Below are positions 12,201 through 24,928 of a stretch of DNA of 64,000 nucleotides, piece by piece. The position numbers were made by a program, and so were the translations under genes. Under the pieces are notes generated by a model, which saw only the letters and a program-made list of their open reading frames with translations, was not told the DNA's origin and searched no databases. This DNA is from Plasmopara viticola (lineage: Eukaryota > Oomycota > Peronosporomycetes > Peronosporales > Peronosporaceae), in the NCBI GenBank assembly GCA_001695595.3, contig MBPM02000004.1:1550001-1614000 (forward strand), read 5' to 3'. Position 1 is the first letter of the stretch. Each line of letters begins with the position of its first letter.

Positions 12201-14732
12201 GCTTCCAACTGTCATCCGGGGCGCGGTGGTGTATTTTGCTTGCCTTGTCCGGAGGGGAGCCACAGTCCCGGACGCTTTTCAAAGTGCTCTCCATGCGACC
12301 CGGGCACTTTCTCAGACTACGCTGGTGCAGAGAATTGCAGTGCATGCTCTGTTGGCCATTTTAATCCAGAATTTGGGAAGAAAGGGTGTCAGGTATGTCC
12401 ACTGGGGTCGTTTGGTGCGAAATTGGGGTTAAAGAAGTGTGAGCTATGCCAACCTGGCTCATTTACTGGCTCGACGGGAAGCATTGCGTGCTCATTCTGT
12501 CCTATCGGTAGTTTCAATACTTTGACGGGTATGAGCAACTGCACTTTATGTGGAATTGGGAAGACTACTGCAAAAATGGGAGCAACAGTATGTATTTTGT
12601 GCAAGTACAAGCCTGTGCACTCAAAATTTAACACGCGTGGAAACTGTTCATACGCCTGCTACAAAGGGCGCAACGGTCTCGACTGCCTCACACCCTTCGA
12701 GCGCTTGGTGGAACCATTTGGTGGCCTAATTGGCTTTGTCATTCTCGTGTTTTGCATAACTGGCTTGATTTTTAGTGCTTGGGGTTTTCTCTCTCATCGA
12801 AGCTCCGGGGCGGAGTCGCATCGCTATGCACAGTATAGAGCTCAGAGACTGCGTGACGAGTTATCGCTAAAAACGTTAACACAAACATTAACTCCTCGTT
12901 TAACTGACCAAGATTTCAAGTCTCATATTGCTCGTTTGTATCTTGCTGGAGATAATCACCTAAACAATGCTTGGCAACTCAATCCATACTTTCTGCCCGA
13001 AACTCTTCGCGACATTGTCGAAGAAAGCACATACGCGAGTTTTGCTGCGACATGCAACAAATTGGTGGAATGGCACCGTTCAAATTGGGAAGGCTGGTTG
13101 TATCGCATCTTACTCGTCACTTTTCCACCATTTAGTATGCTTTTCGTGCGAAGACGCCAACTTTATCGAGTCATGAAACTTTCAAAATATATCGTGCAAT
13201 TTGGAGGTCGCTTCTTTCGCGATATAAACTTTCGGGTGCATAGAACACAACTCAAGGTCGGTTTTAGCTCTGATTTCTCGTTGTGTTATTTTGACGTTCT
13301 AATTACACAATCAAGCTCCTCTCTATCGTTAAATCTGGTTAATTTAGCTGTTGCCAATGAAGATCAGATACTTGTGGTGGGTGGAAGTGGGTCATTCTTC
13401 AGACCATATCACCTCGACACAAACGACATTATTGTGCGCGCCATTCCAACCCGTCTAGAATTACTGGAACACGATTTTTGGATTGACTTTGTAGCAGATA
13501 TTAATGAAAAGTTGCGCGTGCTACCTCAGCCATCGTCTGCTCTGCGTCGTGTGCGTGAAGCGGCTGACGTGTCTTGCGATATCATCACATATATTAAAAC
13601 TTTTAACGTAAAACATGTTAAAGATGGATTTGCTGTGACGTTTGGAAGAGTCTCTTTTGGCGGTGCGATTGCTACCGATAGAAATGCTAATAGTTTCGAG
13701 CCTTTTACGCTTGAAAATGTCGACGACTTTTTTGCGTCGTATCCACAAGAACCATTTAAGCTAGCGTTCCAAATTTTAAGATTAAATTCACATAATTTGT
13801 CGATATCGCTAAAAGACAAGTCACCGAATTCCTGTTCAACGTTTTCTAGCCTGCACTTTGAAAAAAACGAAAGTACGAAGCCCGAATATGATCCACGATC
13901 CGCAGATTTTCGGTACTCACACATTAGAATGGAGGCTCTTTATGACCTACCAAAGCGTAAATCTCTTGGAAACTACACCGATGACTCTAGCGATGAAAAT
14001 GACACTTTAAAACTAGATGAAAAGTCTCGAAACAACAGCAACGTACAACGAGCGGGAGCGCTTTTATCGTGTTTGTGGACAAATGACTCATCAAAGAGAT
14101 GGCTCACGATTCTTTGGCTGCCAGTATATCCACTTTTTCGTCTGCGCAACTTACCGCATTCTGAGCTTCCTGTTCAATGGCTACTTCCTGTGCTGATGGT
14201 GCTGCTTTTGATTGCCGATATGGGTGTTGCATTTTGGATTCTGGTAGAATATTATTGTGTTCAGGTTCGTGACCCCACAGCCGAAAATTCGGGTTGCTCT
14301 CGGGTAAGTACAATTGTAGCTGCAACCAATAGTTATATGTTGTGTTTAACGCTGGATTCTGCGTAGACCGCGCTTTGGTCAGTCCTAGGAATTTTACCTG
14401 CAGCTATCGCTGGGTCACCGATGCTTGGACTAGTATTCGTCACAAAAAAAAGCATTTTTTACGGAAAGCTGTTTGCTGTTTGGAATGCCGGCTCTACAAT
14501 AAATCAAGGAGTGGCATTTTTGAGCGGCCTTGCATTTCTGGCGTACATTCATGACGAAATTCTTCTTGTCGCGGTCGGAGGCGTGCTGATTAAATACTTG
14601 GAGAAGGAGGTGGCGTTGCGTTGCATCGCCGAGTACGCAAACAAGCGTCCTTTTCGCGGGTGGCGAGGCCTGCACACCACGCGAGACTGGTACGATGCTG
14701 CTTACACACCCTTAGTTCATTACGAATGCTAG
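9224..14732 (+). CDS. Large glycine-rich, ephrin-receptor-like Cys-rich membrane protein
   Basis: Five exons: 9224-10519, 10591-10623, 10705-10782, 10845-14303 and 14367-14732. All junctions are phase 0 and GT-AG, giving 1743 residues. The ATG at 9224 gives an N-terminal signal peptide with hydrophobic core LLLACALISL; upstream in-frame codons lack ATG. Next come long Gly-rich stretches (runs of GGGGG), typical beta-helix-like repeats. Then a cysteine-rich block (about residues 934-1058) has five or six GCC2/GCC3 ephrin-receptor-like repeats of the pattern CxPGSF..G...C..C. A transmembrane helix lies near 1094-1116 (GFVILVFCITGLIF). A long probably cytosolic region is followed by three or four C-terminal membrane helices (from about 1578). 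The order resembles the large glycine-rich DUF8003-type membrane proteins of land plants. Function is unknown; a surface or secretory-pathway role is inferred from topology. Confidence 0.8.
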
Positions 14733-14946
14733 ATTGCTAATCTTGTACTTAAAAAGTTTCAGCCAATTATGGTAAGTGCCATGTCACTTTTGTTGGTGTA
14801 AATTTGTCGTGTTAGAACAATTTAAAATGATGACTTCGACTTTAGATTCTGTCTGCATCACTTGATCCCTCCACAGAATTTCGCAAAAGTTTTTAAATTT
14901 CACATAACTAAATTGGCCTACTAATTCGGTTCATTGTTTGCGCTGC

Positions 14947-15804
14947 TCACCATCGTCTTGAAAAAATTTTCATGTAGCAGTACGTGACAATGAAGACGAC
15001 TACTAGCATTGCGATTAGCCATAACGATGTCCAAAAACCGATACTAGAAGCCAATTGCACTTTCAACTTGGCATTTTCGCGATCCAGCAGCGCTGTATTG
15101 GAATCGGCGCTCTGTCCCACAGCGTCAAGGATCTTGACGTCTTCTGTCAGCGACTGATTAATGGTCTGCGTCCTATCCTTGAGCTGCTTGGCCAATGACA
15201 TCATTTCGGACTGAATCGACTCCTGCTCTTCAAGCGCTACCGCATCTGATGTACTCATTTGACCTCCCAATCGATCCACTAGACCCAGTCGTTCTCGGAT
15301 GGCCTTGGTCGATAATTTCTCTTCCTTAGGAGCAGCCACCTCCAGCATCGACTTAAAGTCATCATGGCTCAAATCTGTGCGTATTACTGGTACCTCCTTT
15401 TTCGCATTTTCAACGGTCAAAAGCTCTTGTTCCTGGCTCTCCACGACAGCTTCGGGTATCCTAGTATGCTTCTTGATAATTTCCGATGCTCGTAAAATTC
15501 GTCCCTTCTTTAAGCCATCCAGCTCACTATGAAGTGAAGCTATGTCACTAAGCACGCAAGCAAGTTCTGGCTCGAAGTGCTTTAATTCGTCGCATTCTTT
15601 GAAAAGCTGCCTAAAGTGCAACGCCAGCTCTTGATACTAATTATTTTGCCGCGTCAGCGCAATCGATTCACCAAACACAGAGAGGATTATATTTACCTGC
15701 CTGACAATGTCACTGTCAGCTTGTTGCTTCCCATAAGCCTGGGATCGTGCCCACGCCGCCAGAAATCGACGACAATTTATCACTTCAGTCTGGGCCGATG
15801 CCAT
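14947..15804 (-). CDS. USE1: Vesicle-transport SNARE USE1 (Use1/Slt1/p31 family)
   Basis: Two exons: 15804-15697 and 15636-14947, with a 60-nt intron (GTAAAT...ATTAG, phase 0), giving 265 residues; animal USE1 is of similar size. The first exon begins MASAQTEVINCRRFLAAWAR. The C-terminal half has the family pattern: a coiled SNARE helix (SLAKQLKDRTQTINQSL, then DAVGQSADSNTALLDRENAK) followed by a single hydrophobic tail anchor (WLIAMLVVVFIVTYCYM) and a short basic end. Known role: an ER Q-SNARE for retrograde Golgi-to-ER vesicle fusion, with Sec20, Sec22 and Ufe1/syntaxin-18. It converges with the glycine-rich membrane protein gene, 214 bp apart. Confidence 0.87.
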
Positions 15805-18615
15805 TGTTTCGTGTTATGAAGGGGATATTAGGTCGGATTTTATCATCCAATCATAATTCGCGTAAATGATTTGACAGTTACCAGCGTTTAAGACTTTGAT
15901 GATGAAAGCTCATTGTCCAAGTCACGATGGCGAGATCAATTTTGAAAGGCGCAAGTGTACGTGATTAATTCGTCAACATGCAAATCAGATCATTTCTCAG
16001 CTACTACTGAAGCTGTTCTAAGCTTCAATTCTGTTACGGGGCCACATAGCATCATTCACATGCACGACGATATACGATTAGTATTGATCAAGTGTACAAT
16101 ATATTGGAATTGAAAGACTGCCTTGATTTAAGCGATAAGGGTCGCTAGTCCCTAATCGCTTGATTAAGGCAATTTTATCGGTTTTAATATTGAGGCCTTA
16201 TCCAACTTAATACCTTAATATTAAAACCGATAAATCTACCGGTTAAGGGCCAAGAGCAATTGTAGCGCTACGGGTAGCAGCTAGCTAGCTCTGAAAGCTA
16301 GCGAATTTTAACAAAGCGACTCTTTACATACCCCACTACGACTTCATGAGTTGCGTACTATCCATTTCTCTATCAACTTTAAACGATAAGTCGGTTTGTT
16401 ATAGCGATGATTATAAAGGCATTACAAAAGGCTGCTAATCGGCCGAGTCATTTACCGACAATTGATCTACTCGATTATGAAATATGCATTTGAGATGCAT
16501 CTAAACTAGAGTCGTCTTCTGTGAATAAGACCACTCTACAGCTCAAGCCGTGCCTGTGTCACAGACATTGAGCCAAAATTGTTTTGCCCGCTAAAGCACC
16601 GCTCGGACAAAGAAGACTTAGAAAAGCCTCCCGCTTTACCATGCGTGCCGAATGTTCTACTTGTCTGACGATGTATAGAAGCCTTAGCTTAGTGGTTCTA
16701 AAATGATGAGGTTCTCCATGGGTGCTCCTGTGAGCAATTTTGCGCTTAGACTGCACATCGCGAAGTAACTTCACCATCCAAGTGCAAGCCTTAAACGATG
16801 TTGGCTTAGCTGTGAGTCTATCTGGTCACACGAATGACCTTTTTCTACCAAACATGGACTCAAGAGCAATTACGAGAGGTAAAGAGCTGACATGAAATGC
16901 CCTCGTCGGTGACCATTCCTGAGGAACAAATTGATGAAGGCAAAGTCAAAAGCAACAACCATCGAAGCCGTTTTAAATGCATGAAGCGACCAACGGGCTT
17001 TGCAAATTGCTTATTACTGGGTACCATCACACTTCACCGTCTTTGAAAGATCCGTTTGCTCTTTCGACAGAAGAGGATAACTTTTTGGACGGCTTTAATG
17101 CAGCCGATGCTGGCCATTGCGCCAAGAAGTACGCTCTATTTGTTTTGCATGCCGCAATTTCTTCTCGAAGTCGGAGCCGCCGATCAGTATTATCTCGAAG
17201 AGACAAACAGCGGTATGTCTTTAGTCACGCACTGGAAATGCTTCGAGTGCATCGCTAGCTTAATATTACGTGGTCAATTTAGACCATCGTTTTAGTGACG
17301 GAAATAAGTGTAAATACTTACTTGTCTCGGAGAATTGCAGGATGACTATCATATTGCGCGCAATGGTGCTTCCGTGTAAAATTAATACAGTCTAATGTGC
17401 TTGCCGACGCGCTATTGCGTATACCTGACCGCACGTTAGCAAGGCTTAAGCTTCATTTCACCAGGCATACAAAACGAATTTTTATTAGTGCAATAATTTA
17501 TCGTACAAATGTCGTTTTTCGCACACGACAGTGATCATAGCCGAATCGCATTAAGTAGGCAGATAGACTACTCCTTTTTAGGGTACATCTCTGTTGCGGA
17601 TGCTGGATACACTTGTAAAGGCACGGTATACTTTGACAAGCGGTTGTTTAGACCAATAACGCTTCCTTCAAGGTGCCACAACGACATGAAGGTAAGTGAT
17701 GGAATGTCGGCGATCCCTTGAACATTTGTGCGGCCTTGATCCCGCATATTTGCACTTTGTTGTGTAAAGCACCGATTGATCTTTTTGTTAATAGCGTTCG
17801 GTGGGAATTCAAGAGCGACGTCTAAAGCTACAAGCAAGAAGGTGAAAAGTTTAAACGGTCCCTAACAACTAAACGGGGTAGAATGGGCCTTTAGTACTAC
17901 TTTTTCAGCCTGGTATTGCCGCCAGCTGGAGCGCAACTGTCTGGGTACAAACCCTCTTAATATAGTATTTTTGTTAATCGCGGGGTAGCTCATGTTACAG
18001 GGGATGGATAGCGCGGCTCTTTTTGATACCTTGAAAGTGTTTTCATTTATGAGTGAGAAAGCAATGCTGTGTGTCTGGTTGTCTGGAAAAGGAAGCGTTT
18101 GCCTTATCGACTACGGGAAAAACCGACATAGTCTTAAGCCGATCTAGACGAGCACTACGCTTAGTTTAAAGTATAAAGCTTAACGGATGTGTATTGCCTA
18201 TTAATTTTTCAGCGCGTCAAAGTTATACAGTTCGGTGATGAAGTGGGGGCCTTTGTGTGCCTGGTGCGCAGACAAATTGTAGATTAAACTTTGCAAGCGC
18301 GAGCGAATATAACAACCACACTACGACGCGGTGTGAATGACACCCGCAAAAAAGGTGTTGGAATTGCCTAGAATTGGCACAGAATAAACCATTAAGAAAT
18401 CACTTCCAGACTTGCCTTCAACTGTCGGCAGCACGTCAATTTGCAGGCATCAATCTGCTTAAGTGGTAGGATACGGACCATCCATAAATTTGTGTAATGC
18501 GCACCAGACGCTCCCGATTGGAACGTCGACATCAATGCAAAAAAATCACTTTCCTTCTCGACCTTTAAGCGTAAATGGCGAAGATGGAAACTCCGCAAGT
18601 GAAATAAGACGAGGA
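15805..18615. other. Gene-poor region with hairpin repeats
   Basis: No gene can be supported. Short frames near 16977-17295 and 17509-17721 have no recognisable domain and no splice partners. The notable content is the pair of hairpins at 16121-16234, listed separately. Confidence 0.5.
16121..16234. repeat. Two adjacent imperfect hairpins, MITE-like
   Basis: The first hairpin pairs 16121-16141 (CCTTGATTTAAGCGATAAGG) with 16150-16169 (CCCTAATCGCTTGATTAAGG), imperfectly. The second pairs 16174-16195 (TTTATCGGTTTTAATATTGA plus GG) with 16213-16234; 21 of 22 positions are complementary, around a 17-nt loop. CCTTA/TAAGG recurs at the arm ends, suggesting a composite foldback element. No transposase is nearby. 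Confidence 0.6.
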
Positions 18616-18619
18616 CGAG

Positions 18620-19740
18620 CGTATGTTCAAGGCGATTGAGCTCAAAATCTATATCACTCTGCGCTTGTCGATAAGCGTATTTACGCGACGATGCACATCG
18701 ACGCGTAAATCTTTCGAAAGGGCGTCGAGGCTACGGTCAAGGTCGTTCAAGAACGCGTGAATCAGGAAGACAAGCTGTTAGAGTGGAATGGCGTGCATTG
18801 CATGGTGAAAATCCCGCAGCAGTTCATGCTCCAGGCCTTGAAGTGCGCGGCAAAACAGGAATACGCACGAATTATTGAACAATTAGCACAGCAAGTTATC
18901 CAATTCAACGAAGCGTCAGCTAAGGCTCACCATTTGCAAGTTCGACGGATCGGAGAGGCCTTGAGATCTAGGCTTTGGAGTTTTGGACTTCGGCTGAGCT
19001 TTGATGCGCCAGATTCAATGCGCGCAAACATCTTATAAATTAAAGATTTGAAAGACATTAAGACCGACTTGCTTGAGGTCCGTGCACTCCCTGTGCCTTC
19101 ACATGCGTCACCTACTTGTTCAATAAGTGACGCATACGGGAGCACTGGCGCGAAAGTGGTCGACATGACTTCGTGTTTAGTGAGCTTTATACAAGATTAT
19201 GGCAATGGGTAATGCTAGAAGCATTGGCTTCATCTTTTAGCTAAAGCGCTTGCGCTTTCTGCAAAGTCTGACGGGTTTGATACGATTAAACCTGTTTTAT
19301 TTGAAAGAGGCATTGCTGCAAGCATCTTCGCGATCAAGCCTCGCGTCAAGACGCGAGAGTTCCTTGGATGTGGTGAGGTTGGCCGTATTGTGGCAGCATG
19401 CCTCGACGATGAAAAAAGAAATAGTGGTGGAAACGCTAATATGATGAGGAGTGCTAAGGCGAAAAATTTCTATCTACGTGCAGCTCGCAAACAATGGTGT
19501 GGCTACAAGATACCCTGTTGAGTCAACATCTAGCGAGCGACGCAGTGCTACGCTGGATGCTCTACAGGAATACGATAAGCGTCTTGTTGCCGACGGTAAG
19601 ATGCTAAAGCCTTTACTCGTAGAGAACGTGCTGCTGCGAGTATCGGCATTTGTCGAGCCGAGAATTATTCGCCTTACGGAGACCAATGCTAGTCCGCAAT
19701 CTGGCTTCGTACGAAAAGCTTGAGCTCAGGCTCGTGTTCG
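18620..19740 (+). pseudogene. Decayed unidentified gene
   Basis: Protein-like sequence runs on the plus strand but is broken. Readable pieces are: 18668-18708, ending at an in-frame TAA; 18712-19038, with VQERVNQEDKLLEWNGVHC and a coiled region around FNEASAKAHHLQVRRIGEA; 19243-19520, with IKPRVKTREFLGCGEVGRIV and NFYLRAARKQW; and, in another frame, 19500-19723, with DALQEYDKRLVADGKMLKP. At least two frameshifts and two stops separate the pieces, with no convincing introns to remove them. I do not recognise the family. A multi-exon gene with introns I failed to see is possible but less likely. Confidence 0.45.
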
Positions 19741-22570
19741 TAAGTCAAAGTAAGTGACCAGATCGCCTAACAACGTTGAATCATGTCAGGTAATGTGCTA
19801 TACATAGAGATACAAGTCGCCGGTAGCGGTCTCAGCAAATTTAGCAACGTCATGGCTGCAATTGCTAAGTCAGTGCAGCGATTTATAGACAGGACGTACA
19901 TCGGTATACATATATACACTTTCGCATAAAACAATTAAGCTGATGGCTCCGATAAACAGCTCAATGATCGTTTTGCGTCCGTATGCGTCACGTGTGCGCA
20001 GAGTAAGCCATACAAAATGCGTATTAAAACGAATACGCAAGCGTACGCTCTCCAATTGATCCTTGAAGTCGATCTTGGCAATCTACACTCTTAAGAACAA
20101 TCATCATGTGGCCTTTATTGATCGGCATTTTATCCTCAAAATGCCTTGATAAATGATCAAGTTTGTGCGCGTAAACAACACCGCTAAGCACAAATAATTG
20201 TTTACTGAGTCTCGTGCCTCCTAAAGCATGTTCAAAAATGTCGGGTCCATGACGATGGTAATTTGGTCAAGTTGGTACAATCGACGGTAGTCCCGGTACA
20301 GAAAAAAAATATCTAGCGGAAATTAAATTGTTATCGAAACATTTTTTGCGAGTAACTGTATTCCATCAGCTTCACAATCATGTTGGGAGGTGTGCATTAC
20401 GCATTGATAATTCTAGTTGGTTTCTTGAGAGCAGCTAGGATTTGTATTATTTTTATTTTGTCAACAACATTGGCCTACAAATAACTGACATGTTCACTGT
20501 GCAAATTAGAATAATCAAACAATTCTTCAAGTCAGAAAATGCTTGCGATAATAACGGTCGAGACCAACGCGGATATAACCAGGTGTGAGCACGAGAGTTA
20601 CACCATGATCCGTCAATGATTGCGAAGAGAAAGATTTAGAGCACACCTTCACGGTAGCGTATAGCGCGAAATGTATTAAACGGTCTGACCACAACAATAA
20701 GGTATCACTTAGCACACAATTACTCAGATCAAGTTGCGTTGTATATGTCATGTATGGCAGCGAATTACTCAGACAAATGCCGTGATTTACCAAAGAGAAG
20801 AGCATAAGGCACGTATTAGTAGTTGTCGAACCTGCTCAAGAAAGCGAACTCGGTACTTTGGCATAAGAACCTGGTGACAATCTTTATATATAAGCGCAAG
20901 TGCACACTATGCATTGCGCGAGGAGTCTGAATCACAGATCTTAGGGAAGTGCAAAAATTTATTAAATTGCAGTTAAGGCTAAGATGCAAACATCACTCGA
21001 GCTTGAAATGTTTAAAATTTGTGGCAAGCTAAAAGCGAACAGGTATATATTTATATGAAGGTGACATCACGTACTAAAAGGCGCAATTGATCGCATAAGG
21101 CTTCTCGCAACGATTTGGTATTATTCTTTTCGACTCATACTCGCCGGTCATGATCATAAATTTTTTTAATAGTTACTAGCCTTCGCTACTGGGACGTATG
21201 CATATACATTTAGGCTGTCAATTCACTTGTTTGGAGTCTTCGGTGTCGAATTTGATGTGATCTCTTACGTGTCGAGGAAGAGAGATAAAGATTTTTGAGT
21301 GTGCGAGTATGGAAGTCTCTTAATGGGTTGAAGAAAGCAGGCAGATTCCGATACGAGCATTTTGCAATGCTTACATCAGTGTGCTCGTGCGCCGGGATCG
21401 CCATCATTATAATTTATGTCGATGGCTTTGTTATATTGGACAAACACTCGCTTTGTTTAAAGCACTGAAGGCAGAATTTAAAGGAGAGGTCCTTGGGAAA
21501 TTAAACGATAAAGTTTGCCAAAAAAACACACCAGGAGTCAGATAGCGATACTGCAAATTTGTTTGCTTAAATATGAATAATTCTTAGAAATTTACACCGC
21601 CTCATAAAGAAGTGCGGAACTGGGTAACAGTGGCAAAGTCTTTGGTATATATATATAAATTCGTCGGCCTGTGCGGTATCTTATCAGCTGCTTGTGCCTT
21701 AATATCGTTTTGCTAGTAGCGTGAGAGTAGTACACAAAAAGTGCGCGTGTATCTAAATCAATCGATCGAATGATTTTTAAATCGCTTTCTTTCATGCACA
21801 AGCTCTGCGGCAGGCAGCAAGAAGCCAAGTGCGTTTCATCAAGAAATCATTCGCAAATTTTATGGAAAGCCTTTAAAGCAACACTAACGGTATCGAAATG
21901 GTCAAACTATACATAAAAGACGCTATTTATCGCTCACGGCATGTTTGCATGATCCGGAATGCATTTACTGGCTCAGACACATACATTGATATTTAATTAG
22001 ATGTTGTATCGCTGCGCTAAAAACACCATATGCCTTTTTTTAAGGCTATAAAATGAAACGGGTTCACTTGAAATCGGTGCGTCGTACATGATTGTGGCAC
22101 TGAAAATCAAGCACGACCAAGTACTAAGAAGTAAAAGATGCAGTACGTGCTTTAACGAAAAATGCATTAATGCACATCAAAAGATTTTCCTGCAAGAATT
22201 TTATCAATTAAAAAGTGTAGCTCAGACTAAACAGTTTAACACAACAACAGATCTAAAATATCTATTTATAGTAACTCTTGAAGTGCGAACTGCGAATCGA
22301 TTTCAGTCCAGTGCGAAAACGTAAGCTTCGAGCACAGGTACGTAATCGCCCTTTTTATGCCTTAGAGTGCCGCCAAAACTTTGTGACTTATGTACAGTAT
22401 GTCTAATGTTACAAATTCTAGGTCGCGACGGCTTCTAGGCTATCGTGTCATGGTCGTTCCGCATCTTCAATTCCCTTGGAAGAACATAATTGCGAGACTG
22501 AACAGAACGGTACTGACACTAAAAAAAAGCCTCTTTTTTTAACACATTTCGAATGAAAGTACGTTGGCGT
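19741..22570. other. Gene-poor AT-rich region
   Basis: I see no supported coding region, RNA gene or clear repeat. Short frames on both strands (for example 20527-20805 on the minus strand) lack domains and splice context. A short TA run lies near 21645-21656. Confidence 0.5.
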
Positions 22571-23017
22571 TTAAGGTTTAGGAGTATTGCTGACGCCTTG
22601 ATCATGCATCTCATTCATCAACTTCAGCGATTCCTGCGCGATCAAATGTATACGCTTGATATTGCTCTTGAGGTCTGCTTCCTCGGACAGGCCTTTGCAA
22701 CCTTCGTTCCTTGAAATTAAATGGCCTTTTTTGGCCATGTGACGTATGAGATTCACAATAACATCGATTGCAGCGCGTGTAAGCGCAAAGTCTCTCAACT
22801 GCCTCGGGAATAGCCTTCTTTTGTTGTGAGTTGTAGGATCGATCGACCGCTCAGAGCGCATGGCCATACTGTAAGGCGACATCTGATTCTTATAGCCAAT
22901 GCGGGTGTGGCTATGGACACGATCCGCCACTGTATGACCGTGTGCATTTAGCTCACCAGCAAGGTCGTGCGTGGGGTCAACGCTTAGAGGGGATGCTACA
23001 AACACCCCAGAACTCAT
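22571..23017 (-). CDS. Hypothetical 148-aa protein
   Basis: A single uninterrupted frame from ATG to TAA on the minus strand. The product is hydrophilic and compositionally balanced. It has a basic middle (NKRRLFPRQLRDFALTRAAI) and a predicted helical C-terminal third (KSNIKRIHLIAQESLKLMNE). There is no signal peptide or membrane segment, and I do not recognise the family. It stands alone in a gene-poor stretch. It could be a small lineage-specific gene, one exon of a larger gene, or a chance frame; even composition and length favour a real product slightly. Confidence 0.4.
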   Translation of the reverse strand: MSSGVFVASPLSVDPTHDLAGELNAHGHTVADRVHSHTRIGYKNQMSPYSMAMRSERSIDPTTHNKRRLFPRQLRDFALTRAAIDVIVNLIRHMAKKGHLISRNEGCKGLSEEADLKSNIKRIHLIAQESLKLMNEMHDQGVSNTPKP

Positions 23018-23760
23018 TTCAGAGACGTAGAACTAGTAATTGTAACATTTCGTGAAGCGCCCCACACAAACCAACAGTTGTAAAGCTGTTTCTGAGAAGG
23101 TCGATTGTGTGCGTCAATCCAGTTCATTATCAGCTCCAATACACTAATAATTAGTTTCGCCAAAACCTCTCTCTCTGGAGATTTAATTTGGTATCTGCCA
23201 TTCTAGTTTTTTGGATCGACAGATTTAACTCTTTCTTCTATTTGAATTCAGTTTGTCTTCTTTTTTTTGGATGTAATTGCATCCTTCTCATGCTTAGTCA
23301 ACTCTTCGCAAAATTAGAAAGTCTTCGTCGCAAGAACTTGTGCATTAAACTAGAAAGAGAATGTTTTCAGTCTGTCCTTCGCTTATCTCGGGAGCTTTCG
23401 TGCTTTAAAGAGCTAGCAATCGCTTTGATGAAATGTAGAAACCTCTATATATGGAAGCGAGTGAAGGGTAAACCGCAGTGTAGAGTGCAAACCCAGGTAT
23501 TTGTCTCAAAATTTGATGTCACGAAGCACATACTGCGCAATGCGTCATCAAGAATCATTTGTCCTGGCCAATTGTCGATTCATGGTCGATTAAGGGTCTA
23601 TCGTTGACGTCAGCAAGCGAATATAATAACTGGGAATATTGGTTAAAATGCAGCGAGTTCTTCATTATGAGTGTGTCGGGAAAGCCACAGTTTTTATTCC
23701 CGTATTTATAAATTGTCTAGCTTCCAGCTAAACTGGCTGTAATCGTTGTCAGATAAATCG
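23018..23760. other. Gene-poor stretch
   Basis: A 139-codon plus-strand frame covers 23188-23607 but begins at TTG, has no ATG near its 5' end and no recognisable domain, so it is not called. Nothing else is supported. Confidence 0.45.
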
Positions 23761-23784
23761 CTTCGCTTACGAACTCCACTATGC

Positions 23785-24083
23785 CCGTTCTGACATCAAT
23801 CTCAAGCAAGCCAAAGACATAGTCAAAGCTCGTATTTCCAGCAGTCCGTCAGTACTGGTAGCCTTTGCAATAAAGCGGACGCTTGAGCCGCGAATTCGGC
23901 CCACCATCCGCTTGTACATGTGGAGTTGTTGTGGAGACCGAAAAAAATATTTGATCTCGATCTTAAATATCGCTATTGGGACCATTATGTGCCTACAAGA
24001 TGATATTTTACTTCACATCTACGTCACAAAGGTTGAATCTATCGTATCCACCCTATTGCGAAGGAGACCTTTTGCCTACTTGT
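23785..24083 (+). pseudogene. Fragment of an unidentified protein-coding sequence
   Basis: An open plus-strand stretch without ATG reads as protein-like sequence (DINLKQAKDIVKARISSSPS, then FAIKRTLEPRIRPTIRLYMW) and ends at TAG. There are no flanking exons with matching splice sites, and the surroundings are full of stops. I read it as a remnant of a gene or mobile element; the family is unknown. Confidence 0.3.
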
Positions 24084-24928
24084 AGCGATGTGACTTTGAT
24101 CGCCGTCCAGGGCTTAGTCACTTGACTTTGGCATATTTCATGCGACAAAAGATCTCGTCAAATACCCGAGTTTGGCATTTGTAGACTCAAGAATGCCATT
24201 CCATATATAGCTGACTAGTTTATATGTTAATACAGCTTTCAATCGAGCTTATGTGAGCCAGCTTCGAATCGAATTTGCGTGTAATCGCATCCGCAAGTAC
24301 ATTATATTTGTCAAGCTTGTACATAAATATTGCCCAAAGAGTGCCAGTCACCACATCATTCTTTGGGACGAATGGGACGTTATATCGCAGGCTTCAAGAA
24401 CGCATGGTTTAAATTGACAAGAAAAGACTATGAGTTCAGAAGATATACTCGAATTTTGTACCAGTGTATACTACTTAGCAGGGATACTTTCGCTCGGAAG
24501 CCTTACGCTGCCTGATCTGGAATAAGATACTTCCTGGCCGTTTGCAACAATAAGGACATAGTCAGAAGGGTCGCAAAAGACGCTCAATGTATATGTCTTG
24601 TCCGGCAAAGACAGAATGGGAGCCAGCCGAAGGCTTTTCTTATACTATTAAAGAATCCTGATGCTGACTCTTCCTGCACTCTTTTTCTGTAGATTAGACA
24701 AAGTCTTTGCGAGACCCGCATAACTAGCATGTACTTGTAAGTAGATTTCGTGCCTTCTGACAATAAAGGTCAAGCCGAGACAGCTTTTACTAGCTTGATG
24801 TCTGATGGTATGCATTAATCCCAAATCTGCAATTTGGGATCTCTCAGTATTCAAACCGGTACTAATTTCATTCGAGACAGCAACAATTCCTAGAATTGAC
24901 CGATTTTCCCGGGTTTTCGAATGTCTGG
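24084..24928. other. Gene-poor stretch upstream of the DCAF4-like pseudogene
   Basis: No supported gene. A perfect 9-bp inverted repeat with a 5-nt loop (ATCCCAAAT/ATTTGGGAT) lies at 24818-24840, about 90 bp upstream of the old start codon. It may be incidental. Confidence 0.4.

Noticed and set aside
23188..23607. 139-codon plus frame
   Set aside because: Begins at TTG with no nearby ATG, no domain, and no acceptor that would make it an exon.
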